Shown: positions 44,655-53,549 of the stretch, one piece after another | Layout of the letters: each line of letters starts with the position of its first letter | Numbering within the stretch: position 1 is the stretch's first letter | NCBI GenBank assembly: GCA_913020115.1 | Contig: CAJWBQ010000012.1 | Span: 49,381 to 113,380 of the forward strand | Reading direction: 5' to 3' | Source of the DNA: an uncultured Cellvibrionales bacterium | Lineage (GTDB): Bacteria; Pseudomonadota; Gammaproteobacteria; Pseudomonadales; Cellvibrionaceae | DNA length: 64,000 bases | Notes under the pieces: model-generated | What the model was told of the DNA's origin: nothing | Databases searched by the model: none | Seen by the model: only the letters and a program-made list of their open reading frames with translations | Program-made: the position numbers and the translations under genes

Positions 44655-45443
44655 CTAGTCGTAGACGCTTTTCTTCTTCCATGTGTCTTCTTCATCTAGG
44701 CTGTCCCAAGCCTTTTCAGCCAGTGCTTTTTCTTCCAACTGTGCATCGGTTTCTCGATAGTTTGGCTCTTCTTCCTCAAGCTTTAATTTTAACGTTTCTA
44801 GCAATTGGTCTAACTGGGCAATTTGTTTATTGAAGTGGCCCTCTGTATTGGAGCGAGCCAAGAGCTTGTGCGCTAATCCATAGTAGTGGACTGCCAGTCG
44901 ATTTTTTTCGCCACCCTGTGCTTGCTTCGCGTTGAGGATATAGTTATCAACGGTCATTTGCAGTGTCAGTTGGCGTATTTGCTTACTGTAAGCTTGGGCT
45001 TGGGCTGAATTCAGGGTGCCGCGTTTCTCCAGCTGAAAGACAAACTTGTTTACATCTTCCAGGTGGCTTTTAACTTCCTTGACCTGCTGAGGGTTTTCCA
45101 GAGGTTTTGGCCGTGGGCTTTTGGCTTTCTTTTGCACTTCTTCCATTTGCTGGGTGTAAAACTGCAGTTCATCTACATATTGCCGCTCATTGGGCTCGAG
45201 CTTTGAGAGTTGCTCGCATACGTCTATTAGGCAGCGGTGCACAAGCACGGTGAGGTCGCGAGTGAGAAAGTCGGGGGGAAAGCCGCTGAGTACATATTTA
45301 AAGTTGCGTGCCCGCAGCTTTAGAGCCGCGAGCAGTCGTTGTTTTTGTTTGCGGTTCTTCTCAATCGTTTGGCTCACGAAAGCAAAGCAGACCAAGCCGG
45401 CCAACAAGACGATTATGATGATTGTAATAGTGACGGAAGACAT
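44655..45443 (-). CDS. Membrane-anchored helical hypothetical protein
   Basis: A 262-residue protein. An N-terminal membrane helix (about residues 5-25) is followed by a long charged, helical cytoplasmic part with coiled-coil heptads (about 28-60, 95-135, 205-240) and a central NRLAVHYYGLAHKLL segment. It is a conserved gammaproteobacterial hypothetical of unknown role. The C-terminus is highly acidic and ends in EDTWKKKSVYD. Confidence 0.72.
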   Translation of the reverse strand: MSSVTITIIIIVLLAGLVCFAFVSQTIEKNRKQKQRLLAALKLRARNFKYVLSGFPPDFLTRDLTVLVHRCLIDVCEQLSKLEPNERQYVDELQFYTQQMEEVQKKAKSPRPKPLENPQQVKEVKSHLEDVNKFVFQLEKRGTLNSAQAQAYSKQIRQLTLQMTVDNYILNAKQAQGGEKNRLAVHYYGLAHKLLARSNTEGHFNKQIAQLDQLLETLKLKLEEEEPNYRETDAQLEEKALAEKAWDSLDEEDTWKKKSVYD

Positions 45444-45580
45444 AATCGTATGCTAACGACTTGGCCTGTCGCTTGCAATGCCCTAGCCGCTTCAAACACG
45501 TGAAATAACACTGCAGCCCCCATGCGGCGGGGCTCATAAGTCATTGTTTCTAAAACCTTTCTTAAAATCAGTAAAAGGTG

Positions 45581-45609
45581 TTGACAGGATAGGCCTCGCT
45601 AATTAGAAT
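45581..45609 (+). promoter_or_regulatory. Sigma-70 promoter of the tRNA-Glu/tRNA-Gly operon
   Basis: TTGACA (45581-45586), a 17-bp spacer and TAGAAT (45604-45609). The following GCGCCCC is a GC-rich discriminator typical of stringently controlled stable-RNA promoters. The predicted start is near 45616, 43 bp before tRNA-Glu. Confidence 0.85.
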
Positions 45610-45658
45610 GCGCCCCACTTTCCGCTAAGTGCTGTTGGCACGAAGCAGAAGTTACTGG

Positions 45659-45734
45659 GTCCCCATCGTCTAGAGGCCTAGGACACCGCCCTTTCACGGC
45701 GGTAACAGGGGTTCGACTCCCCTTGGGGATACCA
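45659..45734 (+). tRNA. tRNA-Glu (TTC)
   Basis: A 76-nt gene including encoded CCA. Acceptor GTCCCCA/TGGGGAT, anticodon stem CCGCC/GGCGG with loop CTTTCAC and anticodon TTC at 45693-45695, T-arm with GTTCGAC. It is close to the E. coli sequence. Confidence 0.98.
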
Positions 45735-45737
45735 CTT

Positions 45738-45813
45738 GCGGGAATAGCTCAGTTGGTAGAGCGCAACCTTGCCAAGGTTGAGGTCGCCGGTTCGAACCCG
45801 GTTTCCCGCTCCA
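45738..45813 (+). tRNA. tRNA-Gly (GCC)
   Basis: A 76-nt gene 3 bp after tRNA-Glu with encoded CCA. Acceptor GCGGGAA/TTCCCGC, anticodon stem CAACC/GGTTG, anticodon GCC at 45771-45773, T-loop TTCGAAC. A run of T (from 45814) follows directly and probably ends the transcript. Confidence 0.98.
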
Positions 45814-45869
45814 TTTTTTTTGTATCGTTTAATCAATCGTTGCCCGAAGGGCTCTGCGGCTGCCTATTA

Positions 45870-46271
45870 TCAGTGCAGGCCAAACACTTTTGCGCGCTCA
45901 TCTTCCCAGTGAAACGCCTGCCCCTGGCTCTCCAGTTCGTATCGACGCTCGTCCAGGCGCTGGTATTGAGCAATTTCCTCGTCGGGCATGTAGTGCAGGC
46001 AGTCACCCCCAAAAAACCAAAACAAGTCCCGGTGCAGGTAGGGTGTCAGGTGTGAATACCCCGCAACAATGCGACTGACCAATTGTTGCCCCCGGGCGTT
46101 GAACGAATCGCTGTTATTGGTGGTCTCACAAAGTTCGTCAAGCAGGGCCAGACACTCTGCGTCATTACCGGCAAGGCTCTCAGTATTAAAGGGGGCCTGC
46201 CCGCGGGCAAATTCGCTAAATGCCTTCAATAGGTTCATGTGATAAGAGAATAGGGTGTCGTCACTGGGCAT
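45870..46271 (-). CDS. PA2817 family protein
   Basis: A 133-residue soluble protein of a family conserved in Pseudomonadales-type genomes (LLDELCETTN, HRDLFWFFGGDCLHYMPDEEI). ATG 46271 is chosen because GGAG lies 8 nt upstream. Function is unknown. The pair of aromatic residues and Cys in FFGGDCLHYM is a family mark. Confidence 0.8.
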   Translation of the reverse strand: MPSDDTLFSYHMNLLKAFSEFARGQAPFNTESLAGNDAECLALLDELCETTNNSDSFNARGQQLVSRIVAGYSHLTPYLHRDLFWFFGGDCLHYMPDEEIAQYQRLDERRYELESQGQAFHWEDERAKVFGLH

Positions 46272-46392
46272 GCTAAGCTCCGGGGCCAAAAAAGAGTTGA
46301 GCAGATCTCAACGGATCTGTATTACCTGTATATAATAACGCCTGGCGGTATTTCCAGGCCAGCGAACAATTATTTTTCGAGATCCCAGTTCC

Positions 46393-47328
46393 ATGACAAC
46401 TTCAGCTTTAACCATAAAAAATCTCGCCAAGACCTATGGCAATGGTTTCCAGGCGCTAAAAGGCATCAGCCTGGAGGTGCAGCCGGGTGATTTTTTTGCC
46501 CTGCTCGGCCCTAATGGCGCCGGTAAATCCACCACAATTGGGGTTATCTGCTCTTTAGTGAATAAAACGGGTGGCGAAGTCTCTATTTTTGGTAAGGATA
46601 TCGACACGGATTTTTCAGCGGCTAAACGCCTCTTAGGTGTCGTGCCACAAGAATTTAACTTTAATCAATTTGAAAGCGTTCACGATGTGGTCCTGAACCA
46701 GGCGGGTTATTATGGCCTGGCCCGTGGTCTGGCAAAGGAGAGAACGGAGAAGTACCTCAAGAAACTGGGTCTGTGGGAGAAACGCAAAGAGGCCAGTCGA
46801 ACACTGTCTGGTGGCATGAAACGTCGTTTGATGATTGCCAGAGCTCTCGTGCACGAACCCTCCTTGCTGATATTGGATGAGCCCACCGCAGGGGTAGATA
46901 TTGAATTGCGTCGCTCAATGTGGGAATTCCTGGAAGAGATCAATGCGGCGGGCACAACCATTATCCTCACCACCCATTACCTTGAAGAGGCAGAAAGCCT
47001 CTGTCGCAATATTGCGATTATTAATCAGGGTGAAATTGTCACCAATACCAGCATGAGAGAGCTACTCAGTCAGCTCAATAAGGAAATGTTCATCCTCGAT
47101 ACCAAAGAGTCGGTGGCGGGGCTTCCTGAGGTGGAAGGTTATGGCGTGTCACAGGTGGGAGAGCACTGCCTGGAAGTAGAAGTCGAGAAAGGCCAGTCTT
47201 TGAATGAACTCTTTGATCAGCTATCTAAAGCAGGTGTGCACATCGTGAGCATGCGTAACAAGGCCAACCGCCTTGAAGAGCTATTTGTTTCACTTGTGTC
47301 CACTAACAATAAGGAAGCAGCCCAATGA
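46393..47328 (+). CDS. ABC-2 exporter ATP-binding protein (YadG-like)
   Basis: A 311-residue ATPase. Walker A LGPNGAGKST (about 39-48), Q-loop VVPQEF, signature LSGGMKRRL (about 137-145) and Walker B LLILDEPTAG are present, with a C-terminal extension after residue 215. It pairs with the permease that starts at its stop (4-bp overlap), as yadG-yadH do in E. coli. Substrate is unknown. Confidence 0.92.
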   Translation: MTTSALTIKNLAKTYGNGFQALKGISLEVQPGDFFALLGPNGAGKSTTIGVICSLVNKTGGEVSIFGKDIDTDFSAAKRLLGVVPQEFNFNQFESVHDVVLNQAGYYGLARGLAKERTEKYLKKLGLWEKRKEASRTLSGGMKRRLMIARALVHEPSLLILDEPTAGVDIELRRSMWEFLEEINAAGTTIILTTHYLEEAESLCRNIAIINQGEIVTNTSMRELLSQLNKEMFILDTKESVAGLPEVEGYGVSQVGEHCLEVEVEKGQSLNELFDQLSKAGVHIVSMRNKANRLEELFVSLVSTNNKEAAQ

Positions 47329-48098
47329 GCCCGATGGAGCAATGGATCTCATTTTCTACCATTCTGCGGAAGGAAATTCGTCGTTTTATGCGTATCTGGG
47401 TGCAAACCCTGTTGCCGCCCGCTATTACCATGGCCTTGTATTTTGTTATTTTTGGCCAGTTAATCGGGTCGCGCATTGGTGAGATGGGTGGTTTCACCTA
47501 TATGCAGTTTGTGGTGCCGGGCCTCATCATGATGTCTGTGTTAACTAACTCTTATTCCAATGTGGTGTCTTCTTTTTATGGCGCCAAATTTCAGCACAGC
47601 GTCGAAGAACTACTGGTTTCCCCCACGCCAAATTATGTGATTCTGGTGGGATATGTGCTGGGAGGGGTTGCACGCGGGCTGGCGGTCGGGTTTATTGTTA
47701 CCTTGTTATCCCTGTTTTTTACCCAGCTCGCCATTCATAACCTGGCAGTCATTATTGCCATTGTCGCGTTAACATCGATTGTGTTCTCGCTGGCTGGGTT
47801 TATTAACGCTGTATTTGCTAACAGCTTTGATGATATCTCTATTGTGCCTACTTTTGTGCTCACGCCACTTACCTATCTGGGCGGAGTCTTCTATTCTATT
47901 AACTTGTTGCCCGAATTTTGGCAGGGGGTCTCCAAGTTGAACCCCATACTGTATATGGTTAATGTCTTCCGCTACGGTGTATTGGGAGTGTCAGATATTG
48001 ATGTGGTATCAGCCTTTATTGGAGTAACGGTGTTTGTGGTGGTTTTGTTTATCTATTGCCTGCATTTGCTGAATGCCGGCACGCGGTTGAGAGCGTAA
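47325..48098 (+). CDS. ABC-2 type permease (YadH-like)
   Basis: A 257-residue protein with six membrane segments and the ABC-2 motif region LGGVFYSINLLPEFWQGVSKLNPILYMVNVFRYG. It forms the channel for the YadG-like ATPase. queF starts 1 bp after its stop, so the three genes may be one transcript, although queF is functionally unrelated. Confidence 0.92.
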   Translation: MSPMEQWISFSTILRKEIRRFMRIWVQTLLPPAITMALYFVIFGQLIGSRIGEMGGFTYMQFVVPGLIMMSVLTNSYSNVVSSFYGAKFQHSVEELLVSPTPNYVILVGYVLGGVARGLAVGFIVTLLSLFFTQLAIHNLAVIIAIVALTSIVFSLAGFINAVFANSFDDISIVPTFVLTPLTYLGGVFYSINLLPEFWQGVSKLNPILYMVNVFRYGVLGVSDIDVVSAFIGVTVFVVVLFIYCLHLLNAGTRLRA

Positions 48099-48099
48099 A

Positions 48100-48939
48100 A
48101 TGGCGGATCTTGGTAAAACCCAACTGGGCGAACAATCAGAATATGTGTCGGTCTATACTCCTTCTTTGCTTTGCCCGCTGCCCAGGCAAGACAGCCGGGA
48201 CCAGCTGGGGTTAATTGAGCCGGACCTGTTACCCTTTGCCGGTGTTGATATCTGGATGGCCTATGAGGTGTCCTGGTTGGACGCAAAAGGTAAACCCCAG
48301 GTGGCGGTGGCTGAGTTTCGTATTCCCTGCACCAGCCCAAATATCATTGAATCCAAATCCTTTAAGTTGTACCTCAACTCGTTTAATCAAACGCCATTCA
48401 CAAACTGGTCAGACGTTGTTGCCACCATGGAGTCTGACCTGACTGTGGCCGCCGGGGCACCTGTGAGTGCGGATCTCTCTCCGCTGGCCTCTGCTGTGCA
48501 CAGTGACGTTTATCGAGTGGGCGCCTTTCCAGGGGAGAATATTGATCATCTTGATATTGAGGTTGATGCCTATAACCCCGACCCTCAATTGTTGGAGATA
48601 GAAGAGGGTAATCACATCGTTTCTGAAACACTATCGAGTGATTTGCTAAAGAGTAATTGTCCTGTGACCGGACAGCCGGATTGGGGGACGGTCTATGTGC
48701 GCTATCGTGGCGCTGCAATCAGCCGGGAGGGGCTGTTGCGCTATATCATTTCCTATCGGGAGCATCAGGATTTTCACGAGCATTGCGTTGAGCAGATGTT
48801 CCTGCATATTCAAAGTCAGTGCCATCCGCAGGAACTGACGGTCTTTGCACGGTATACGCGAAGAGGCGGGTTAGACATCAATCCTTTTCGCACTAATTGT
48901 GATGAAGAGCCTTTTAACGTGCGATTGGTTCGGCAGTAA
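48100..48939 (+). CDS. queF: 7-cyano-7-deazaguanine reductase QueF (type II)
   Basis: A 279-residue type II QueF. The NADPH-binding QueF motif IESKSFKLYLNS lies at about residues 85-96, and the catalytic Cys and Asp in NCPVTGQPDWGTV at about 186-198. It reduces preQ0 to preQ1 on the path to queuosine, another wobble-base modification. Type II length is normal. Confidence 0.95.
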   Translation: MADLGKTQLGEQSEYVSVYTPSLLCPLPRQDSRDQLGLIEPDLLPFAGVDIWMAYEVSWLDAKGKPQVAVAEFRIPCTSPNIIESKSFKLYLNSFNQTPFTNWSDVVATMESDLTVAAGAPVSADLSPLASAVHSDVYRVGAFPGENIDHLDIEVDAYNPDPQLLEIEEGNHIVSETLSSDLLKSNCPVTGQPDWGTVYVRYRGAAISREGLLRYIISYREHQDFHEHCVEQMFLHIQSQCHPQELTVFARYTRRGGLDINPFRTNCDEEPFNVRLVRQ

Positions 48940-48946
48940 GTTGGGC

Positions 48947-50332
48947 TTAGAGGCTCTGCATTTTTAAGTCGAGATAACGTTCTTCTAGTTCAGCGTATTG
49001 CGATTGGGAGTCCAGCAGCTTCTGTTGTAATTCGGCCATCGCCTCACCGTCCCCGCCGCTCGCGGGAGCGGGTTGACCTCCACCCTCTCCTGAAACCGAG
49101 GTTTGCGCCGTCAGTTGTTCGTTCTCTTGTTCGAGTCTGGAAATAGTTTCCAGCATGTCCTTGCTTTCACCAGAGAATTGCTGAACCAGTGCCTCCAGTT
49201 TGGGCAGTTTCTCGAGATCGCCACCCTTAGCGCTTAGTTCACTTCGTAAGTCTGAAGCTTCCTGCATTGTGCGATTGAGTTCATCCTCCAGCAGTTGCAT
49301 GCAGGTTTCGGATTCTTTTAGGAAACGAGATTGTCGGCTCAGCTGTTCATTTAAGTCCGCTACCATATTGGCTTTTTCTTCTGCGCTACTGGTAGAGGAT
49401 AGCTTGCGCTGAAGTTCTGCAATAATTTTGTGCTGATCAGCGGCAACGGAACGTAGCTGCTTGAGTTCACTTTGAGTGCGGGGGTCGGCCTTAGTAATCT
49501 CGATAGTGCTGATGCTACGCTTGCCGCCACCTTCAACAATGATAGTATCGCCGCTGCCACTTCTGGGCGCATTTTGACCGCCTGCCGCCACTTCAATGGT
49601 TTGACCAATGGAGTCGTACACCGAATTGTAGTTTTCTAGTAAATTTTCAAAGGCTTCCGTGTCAGTGACTTGACCAGACATCGCCGATAGCTGCTGATAG
49701 TATTCCTCGGCTTGCTTTTTTGCCGCCCGCCACTGGTCTTCCATATCAAAAAACAGTTTTTTGAATTTCTCTAGATTCTCGATACGTTTTTGATTGGCTT
49801 CCAATTCTTGCTTTAAGTTGTCCAGTTCGCTGGTGTCCACCTCAGCGGGGGCTTGGGCCTCCCCTCCAGCAGGTTTGAAATTGAAAAATTGAAGCAGCTG
49901 GTCAAATTTGGTTTCTAATATAGTCCAGTTGGGTTTGCCGTTTTTACTGGCGTGAAAGGCTTCTTTCTCAGCAATTAAAATGGCATGTTGCAGGGCGGCG
50001 GTACGCCGGGGCAGGGGGTTGTCCAGCCCGAGGTCCAGGGCAATATTCTGCCCGGCATTGAGTGAGTCGTGATGCTCACGTGTAATTTCTATTTGTTTGT
50101 CTATGAAGGAGCGTGCAATTTCCGAGGGCGTGTTGTCGCTGAGTTTGGCTTTTGCCTCTTTGGCTTCTTTGCGGGCGGTTTTCACGTCCACAATCATTTC
50201 TTCAAGCTTTTCTTGTAGGCGTTTAATGAGCTTTTTGAGGCCGCGGGCGTGAACCAGCAAATAGATCACAAAAGCAATCAGGAGAATATAGAGCTCAATG
50301 ATACCTAAGAGTACAAAATTGGATATTTCCAT
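48947..50332 (-). CDS. Membrane-anchored long coiled-coil protein
   Basis: A 461-residue protein. ATG 50332 gives a short N-terminus before a membrane helix (about residues 5-27); an upstream in-frame start at 50416 has no better site. The rest is almost entirely coiled coil (about 28-75, 160-215, 280-460) with a Gly/Gln-rich patch near 415-435. It is a conserved hypothetical, structurally similar in plan to the protein at 44655-45443. No enzymatic motif is seen; a scaffold at the membrane is possible. Confidence 0.75.
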   Translation of the reverse strand: MEISNFVLLGIIELYILLIAFVIYLLVHARGLKKLIKRLQEKLEEMIVDVKTARKEAKEAKAKLSDNTPSEIARSFIDKQIEITREHHDSLNAGQNIALDLGLDNPLPRRTAALQHAILIAEKEAFHASKNGKPNWTILETKFDQLLQFFNFKPAGGEAQAPAEVDTSELDNLKQELEANQKRIENLEKFKKLFFDMEDQWRAAKKQAEEYYQQLSAMSGQVTDTEAFENLLENYNSVYDSIGQTIEVAAGGQNAPRSGSGDTIIVEGGGKRSISTIEITKADPRTQSELKQLRSVAADQHKIIAELQRKLSSTSSAEEKANMVADLNEQLSRQSRFLKESETCMQLLEDELNRTMQEASDLRSELSAKGGDLEKLPKLEALVQQFSGESKDMLETISRLEQENEQLTAQTSVSGEGGGQPAPASGGDGEAMAELQQKLLDSQSQYAELEERYLDLKMQSL

Positions 50333-50570
50333 AGTTTTTAAATAGGAGGTCCGAGCCTCAGTAGTCCCATAGTGTGTGATAGCCGCTGGGCTGACTTTAA
50401 CAATCAACTCCGCCACATTAATTATTGTAGTTTATGAAACTTGTAACATCAGCAGTCTTACATACGAACCGACAGGGTTCAAACCTTTCTTATAGTGTTT
50501 AGGAATAAGCTGGCCAGTCAAGCCGGGTCTCCTTACAATAGGCACCTTTTGACCCATCAGGATTTTAGTC

Positions 50571-51131
50571 ATGCATGCCTTAGATGCACTACAAAAGCGC
50601 GTTTCTTCACCCAAATTGAGTGATCCCGCCCCCACGCTTGAGCAGCGTGAGCACATATATAAAGCGGCACTGCGAGCGGCAGACCACGCAAACTTGCGCC
50701 CTTGGCGGTTTTTGGTACTGGAGGGCGAGGACCGCAACAAGTTGGGAGAGCTGTTTCTCTCGGCTACTTTGGCGCAGAATCCCGACATTGAAGAGGCTCA
50801 GCGGGTCAAGCTATTGAAAATGCCCTTGCGTGCACCGCTGGTGTTGGTTGCAATAGCCCCCTGTGTGGAACATGCCAAGGTACCTGAGCTAGAACAGCAC
50901 TTGTCTTGTGGCGCCGCTGTACAGAATATATTAACAGCAGCCTACGCTCAGGGTGTCGGTGCCTATTGGCGGACGGGCGCGCTGGCTTACAATCCAGAGG
51001 TAAAGCAAGGTTTGAAGCTCAATGATAAGGACTTAATTGTAGGCTTCATTTATATGGGCACACACGAGGGGCGCGCCAAACCCGTGCCAGCCCTGAGTGC
51101 CGACGATTATTTTCAGGCCCCCGACTGGTAA
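50571..51131 (+). CDS. Nitroreductase family protein (YdjA-like)
   Basis: A 186-residue FMN-dependent nitroreductase. Typical sites are HANLRPWRFLVLEG (FMN-binding Arg/Ser region near residues 40-52), LSCGAAVQNILTAAYAQGVGAYWRTG and GFIYMGTHEG. The length matches the short YdjA branch. Its natural substrate is unknown. It ends 75 bp before tRNA-Ser. Confidence 0.9.
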   Translation: MHALDALQKRVSSPKLSDPAPTLEQREHIYKAALRAADHANLRPWRFLVLEGEDRNKLGELFLSATLAQNPDIEEAQRVKLLKMPLRAPLVLVAIAPCVEHAKVPELEQHLSCGAAVQNILTAAYAQGVGAYWRTGALAYNPEVKQGLKLNDKDLIVGFIYMGTHEGRAKPVPALSADDYFQAPDW

Positions 51132-51136
51132 GAGCG

Positions 51137-51165
51137 TTGCGTTTAAGGGCGCTTTTGTGTAGAGT
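51137..51165 (+). promoter_or_regulatory. Sigma-70 promoter of tRNA-Ser
   Basis: TTGCGT (51137-51142), a 17-bp spacer and TAGAGT (51160-51165), followed by GCGCCCTC, a GC-rich discriminator like that of the tRNA-Glu promoter. It starts just after the nitroreductase stop. Confidence 0.7.
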
Positions 51166-51205
51166 GCGCCCTCTCAAAAAGTGCATTCGAGTTTTTTGAG
51201 TTTAC

Positions 51206-51293
51206 GGTGAGGTGTCCGAGTGGCCGAAGGAGCACGCCTGGAAAGTGTGTAAGGCGCAAGTCTTCGAGGGTTCGAATCCCTCCCTCACCGCCA
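51206..51293 (+). tRNA. tRNA-Ser (GGA)
   Basis: An 88-nt class II tRNA with encoded CCA. Acceptor GGTGAGG/CCTCACC, anticodon GGA at 51240-51242, a long variable arm (GGCGCAAGTC region) and T-loop TTCGAAT. Confidence 0.97.
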
Positions 51294-51451
51294 TTATTTT
51301 TTGTTGAGCGCTTTCAGCTCTACTCCCTTTTCTTCGTTTCGACCCACTTGCTAACCTTTTGCTCATAGCACCTATAACGTGGCATTACCCAGCGTATAGT
51401 TGTTCCGCTGCACCCGTTATCGGCGATAACATTGATTCCCTATTAACCGTC

Positions 51452-51487
51452 CCCACCATTGCAACTAAAAATAGTTGCAATGGTGGG
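51452..51487. promoter_or_regulatory. Perfect 16-bp palindrome upstream of hicA
   Basis: CCCACCATTGCAACTA (51452-51467) and TAGTTGCAATGGTGGG (51472-51487) are exact complements around AAAA. It lies 24 bp before the hicA Shine-Dalgarno and 159 bp past tRNA-Ser. Without a T-run it is not a good terminator; an operator for the ribbon-helix-helix of HicB or an mRNA leader hairpin fits its position. Confidence 0.6.
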
Positions 51488-51524
51488 TTGAATCAATTAA
51501 TCTACGCATCTAAAGGAGGTGTGG

Positions 51525-51764
51525 GTGAGTCAACAGGGAAAGTTGATCGCGAAATTCCTGAATGCAAGAACCTTCAGGTGGCCTGAGCTGGCCAGAATGT
51601 TAAAGGGCCTCGGCTACAGCGAGATTCAAGGGGAAGGTTCTCGGGTCAAATTTGTGAAAGCTGACAGAGTCATCAGTCTTCACCGGCCACATCCACTACC
51701 AGAATTGAAATCCTATGCACTTAGGCAGGTTCGTGAATCGCTGAGGGAGTGGGACGAACTTTAA
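51525..51764 (+). CDS. hicA: HicA-like toxin
   Basis: A 79-residue HicA-family mRNA interferase with a dsRBD-like fold. GTG 51525 is preferred because AAAGGAGG ends 6 nt upstream. Catalytic His lies in VISLHRPHPLPEL; the central GEGSRVKF is the family loop. It would cleave mRNA independently of translation and is neutralised by HicB encoded 19 bp downstream. The pair lies next to tRNA-Ser, a common spot for inserted modules. Confidence 0.85.
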   Translation: MSQQGKLIAKFLNARTFRWPELARMLKGLGYSEIQGEGSRVKFVKADRVISLHRPHPLPELKSYALRQVRESLREWDEL

Positions 51765-51783
51765 GACAGAGGGAATTAGGCTT

Positions 51784-52155
51784 ATGAAAAATCTATCCTA
51801 TCGAGGGTATTATGGCAGTGTCGATTTTAGTCAAGACGACGGTGTTATGTTTGGTAAGCTGCTTTATTTGCGGGGCGTGTTGGTGAATTATGAAGGTGAT
51901 TCCTTTCCAGCACTTGTCGTTGCATTTGAAGCGGCTGTAGATGATTATCTGGCGTCCTGTGAGGCAGAGGGTGTTCATCCCATGAGACCGTTTAAAGGCT
52001 CGTTTAATGTTCGCACGGGAGAAGAGCGTCACACGAAGGCGATGCTTGCGGTTGAGAAGTTGGGTATCAAGAGCTTAAATGAATTTGTTAACCGTGCTAT
52101 CGACAATGAATTGGAGCGGATCAATCGCGAACAAAATCTTCGTCATGCAGGTTGA
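51784..52155 (+). CDS. hicB: HicB-like antitoxin
   Basis: A 123-residue antitoxin. The N-terminal RNase-H-like partner domain has YGSVDFSQDDGVMFGKLLYLRGVLVNYEG and VEAFEAAVDDYL-like segments (residues 1-65). The C-terminal ribbon-helix-helix (about 72-110; FNVRTGEERHTKAMLAVEK) would bind DNA and autoregulate. It is long for HicB but within range. Confidence 0.87.
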   Translation: MKNLSYRGYYGSVDFSQDDGVMFGKLLYLRGVLVNYEGDSFPALVVAFEAAVDDYLASCEAEGVHPMRPFKGSFNVRTGEERHTKAMLAVEKLGIKSLNEFVNRAIDNELERINREQNLRHAG

Positions 52156-52211
52156 TTGTTTTGTTCTAGTCGCACTTTGGTATTGAGCACGCATCGCAAG
52201 ATCGTACCTTT

Positions 52212-53330
52212 TTACTCCGTGGCCAGAACAAATTGGTTGCGACCTGAAGATTTGGCCTTGTAAAGGGCGGTGTCGGCTTCCAGCATCAATTCTCCACGCT
52301 CTGCGTGTTTGCCTTTCTCGTAGAGGCAGGCGCCGGCACTGACAGTCACATACTTTGAGACCACTGAGGCCGGGTGGCTGATGTTCAGTGATTCGATTGC
52401 AGGGCATACCTGTTCAATTCGTTTATTTAGCGCTTCGTTATCGCCGTTTGCCTGATAGAAAACCAACAGAAACTCTTCTCCGCCAAAACGCACAATAATG
52501 TCGTCTTCGCTCTCCTGCAGTGACTGCAAACCCTTAGATACCTCCATGAGACAGCGGTCTCCAACCAAGTGCCCCAAGTTGTCGTTGTAAGCTTTAAAAT
52601 AGTCGATATCCAAAATGATGACTGCCAGCATGGCTTTGCCTGATTCGGCTCTCTCCATTAGCGCTGCCAGGCGTTCATCAAATCCATGCCGGTTGTAGAG
52701 CCCTGTGAGTTGATCAGTTTCAGCGATACGCTTTAAGAGCAATTGATTGGAGTAATTGGTTTTTGTTTTAGTGTCGTCATTCCGACTGTGCCAGCTACCC
52801 GCTATATTGAATATGATCAAGTAAACGATGCTGTTGATGAGCTTCTCAGGGGGCCAGTCCATCTCGATTGCCAGGGCTACAAAAACGGCGCAGATGCTAG
52901 CGCCGATTAGGGTTTTAAGCTTTTGCCGACAGCCCGGCACGATGTATAACAAGAATGTATACAGCAGTAGGCCCTCGGCTCTCAAGTCGAAGCCAACACG
53001 ACCATATTGGTAAATATTGTAAAGAATACTGAGCCCAATCGTAAAGGATGTGAAACCGATCCAATAGTCCAAGTGGCGCACCAGCGAATTGGAGTGGCTA
53101 CAATAATAGAGCCACACCAATGTGGGAAAGCAAAGCAGCGCGCGAAACAATAATACGTCGGTAATTATCGGGTGAGAGCTGCCAAGAAAGGAAAAGTCCC
53201 ATGCCATAAAGATACAGATCACCACAAAAACGACAAGCATGGCTTTTCGTTTTGTGCCGAGAAGGCTACGGTTATAGTTTAGTAGGTAGCGTTCGTCTTC
53301 TCTCTTATGTAGAGCACTTTTGTTGGTCAC
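52212..53330 (-). CDS. Membrane diguanylate cyclase
   Basis: A 372-residue GGDEF protein. Six or seven hydrophobic segments (about 28-190) form a membrane sensor, followed by a GGDEF domain (about 205-370) with active GGEEF (about residues 283-287). No RxxD I-site is present before it (the place reads ESEDD), so product inhibition is probably lost, in contrast to the cytosolic cyclase at 10330-11505. It converges with hicB. Confidence 0.92.
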   Translation of the reverse strand: MTNKSALHKREDERYLLNYNRSLLGTKRKAMLVVFVVICIFMAWDFSFLGSSHPIITDVLLFRALLCFPTLVWLYYCSHSNSLVRHLDYWIGFTSFTIGLSILYNIYQYGRVGFDLRAEGLLLYTFLLYIVPGCRQKLKTLIGASICAVFVALAIEMDWPPEKLINSIVYLIIFNIAGSWHSRNDDTKTKTNYSNQLLLKRIAETDQLTGLYNRHGFDERLAALMERAESGKAMLAVIILDIDYFKAYNDNLGHLVGDRCLMEVSKGLQSLQESEDDIIVRFGGEEFLLVFYQANGDNEALNKRIEQVCPAIESLNISHPASVVSKYVTVSAGACLYEKGKHAERGELMLEADTALYKAKSSGRNQFVLATE

Positions 53331-53549
53331 TATTGGATTGTAGCAGTCGTTGACAGATTATTCGGGTGAGTATGGGATCTGAATCTACAGGGTTTTCACG
53401 CAGAGTCATACAAAAAATTAGTCGACAGCCTTCCGTGTGGTGTTTATCGATTGGCGTGAGTGGTCGGATGTGGGGGCGCAGTGGCCCCTCAATATTCTAG
53501 GGATAGGCTTGTCGGTTAAGCCTGTGCAGTTGAGTCTAGGCTGATGGTG

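Noticed and set aside
45444..45580. Further tRNA or small RNA before tRNA-Glu
   Set aside because: No cloverleaf or stable hairpin could be found; only the tRNA promoter is clear.
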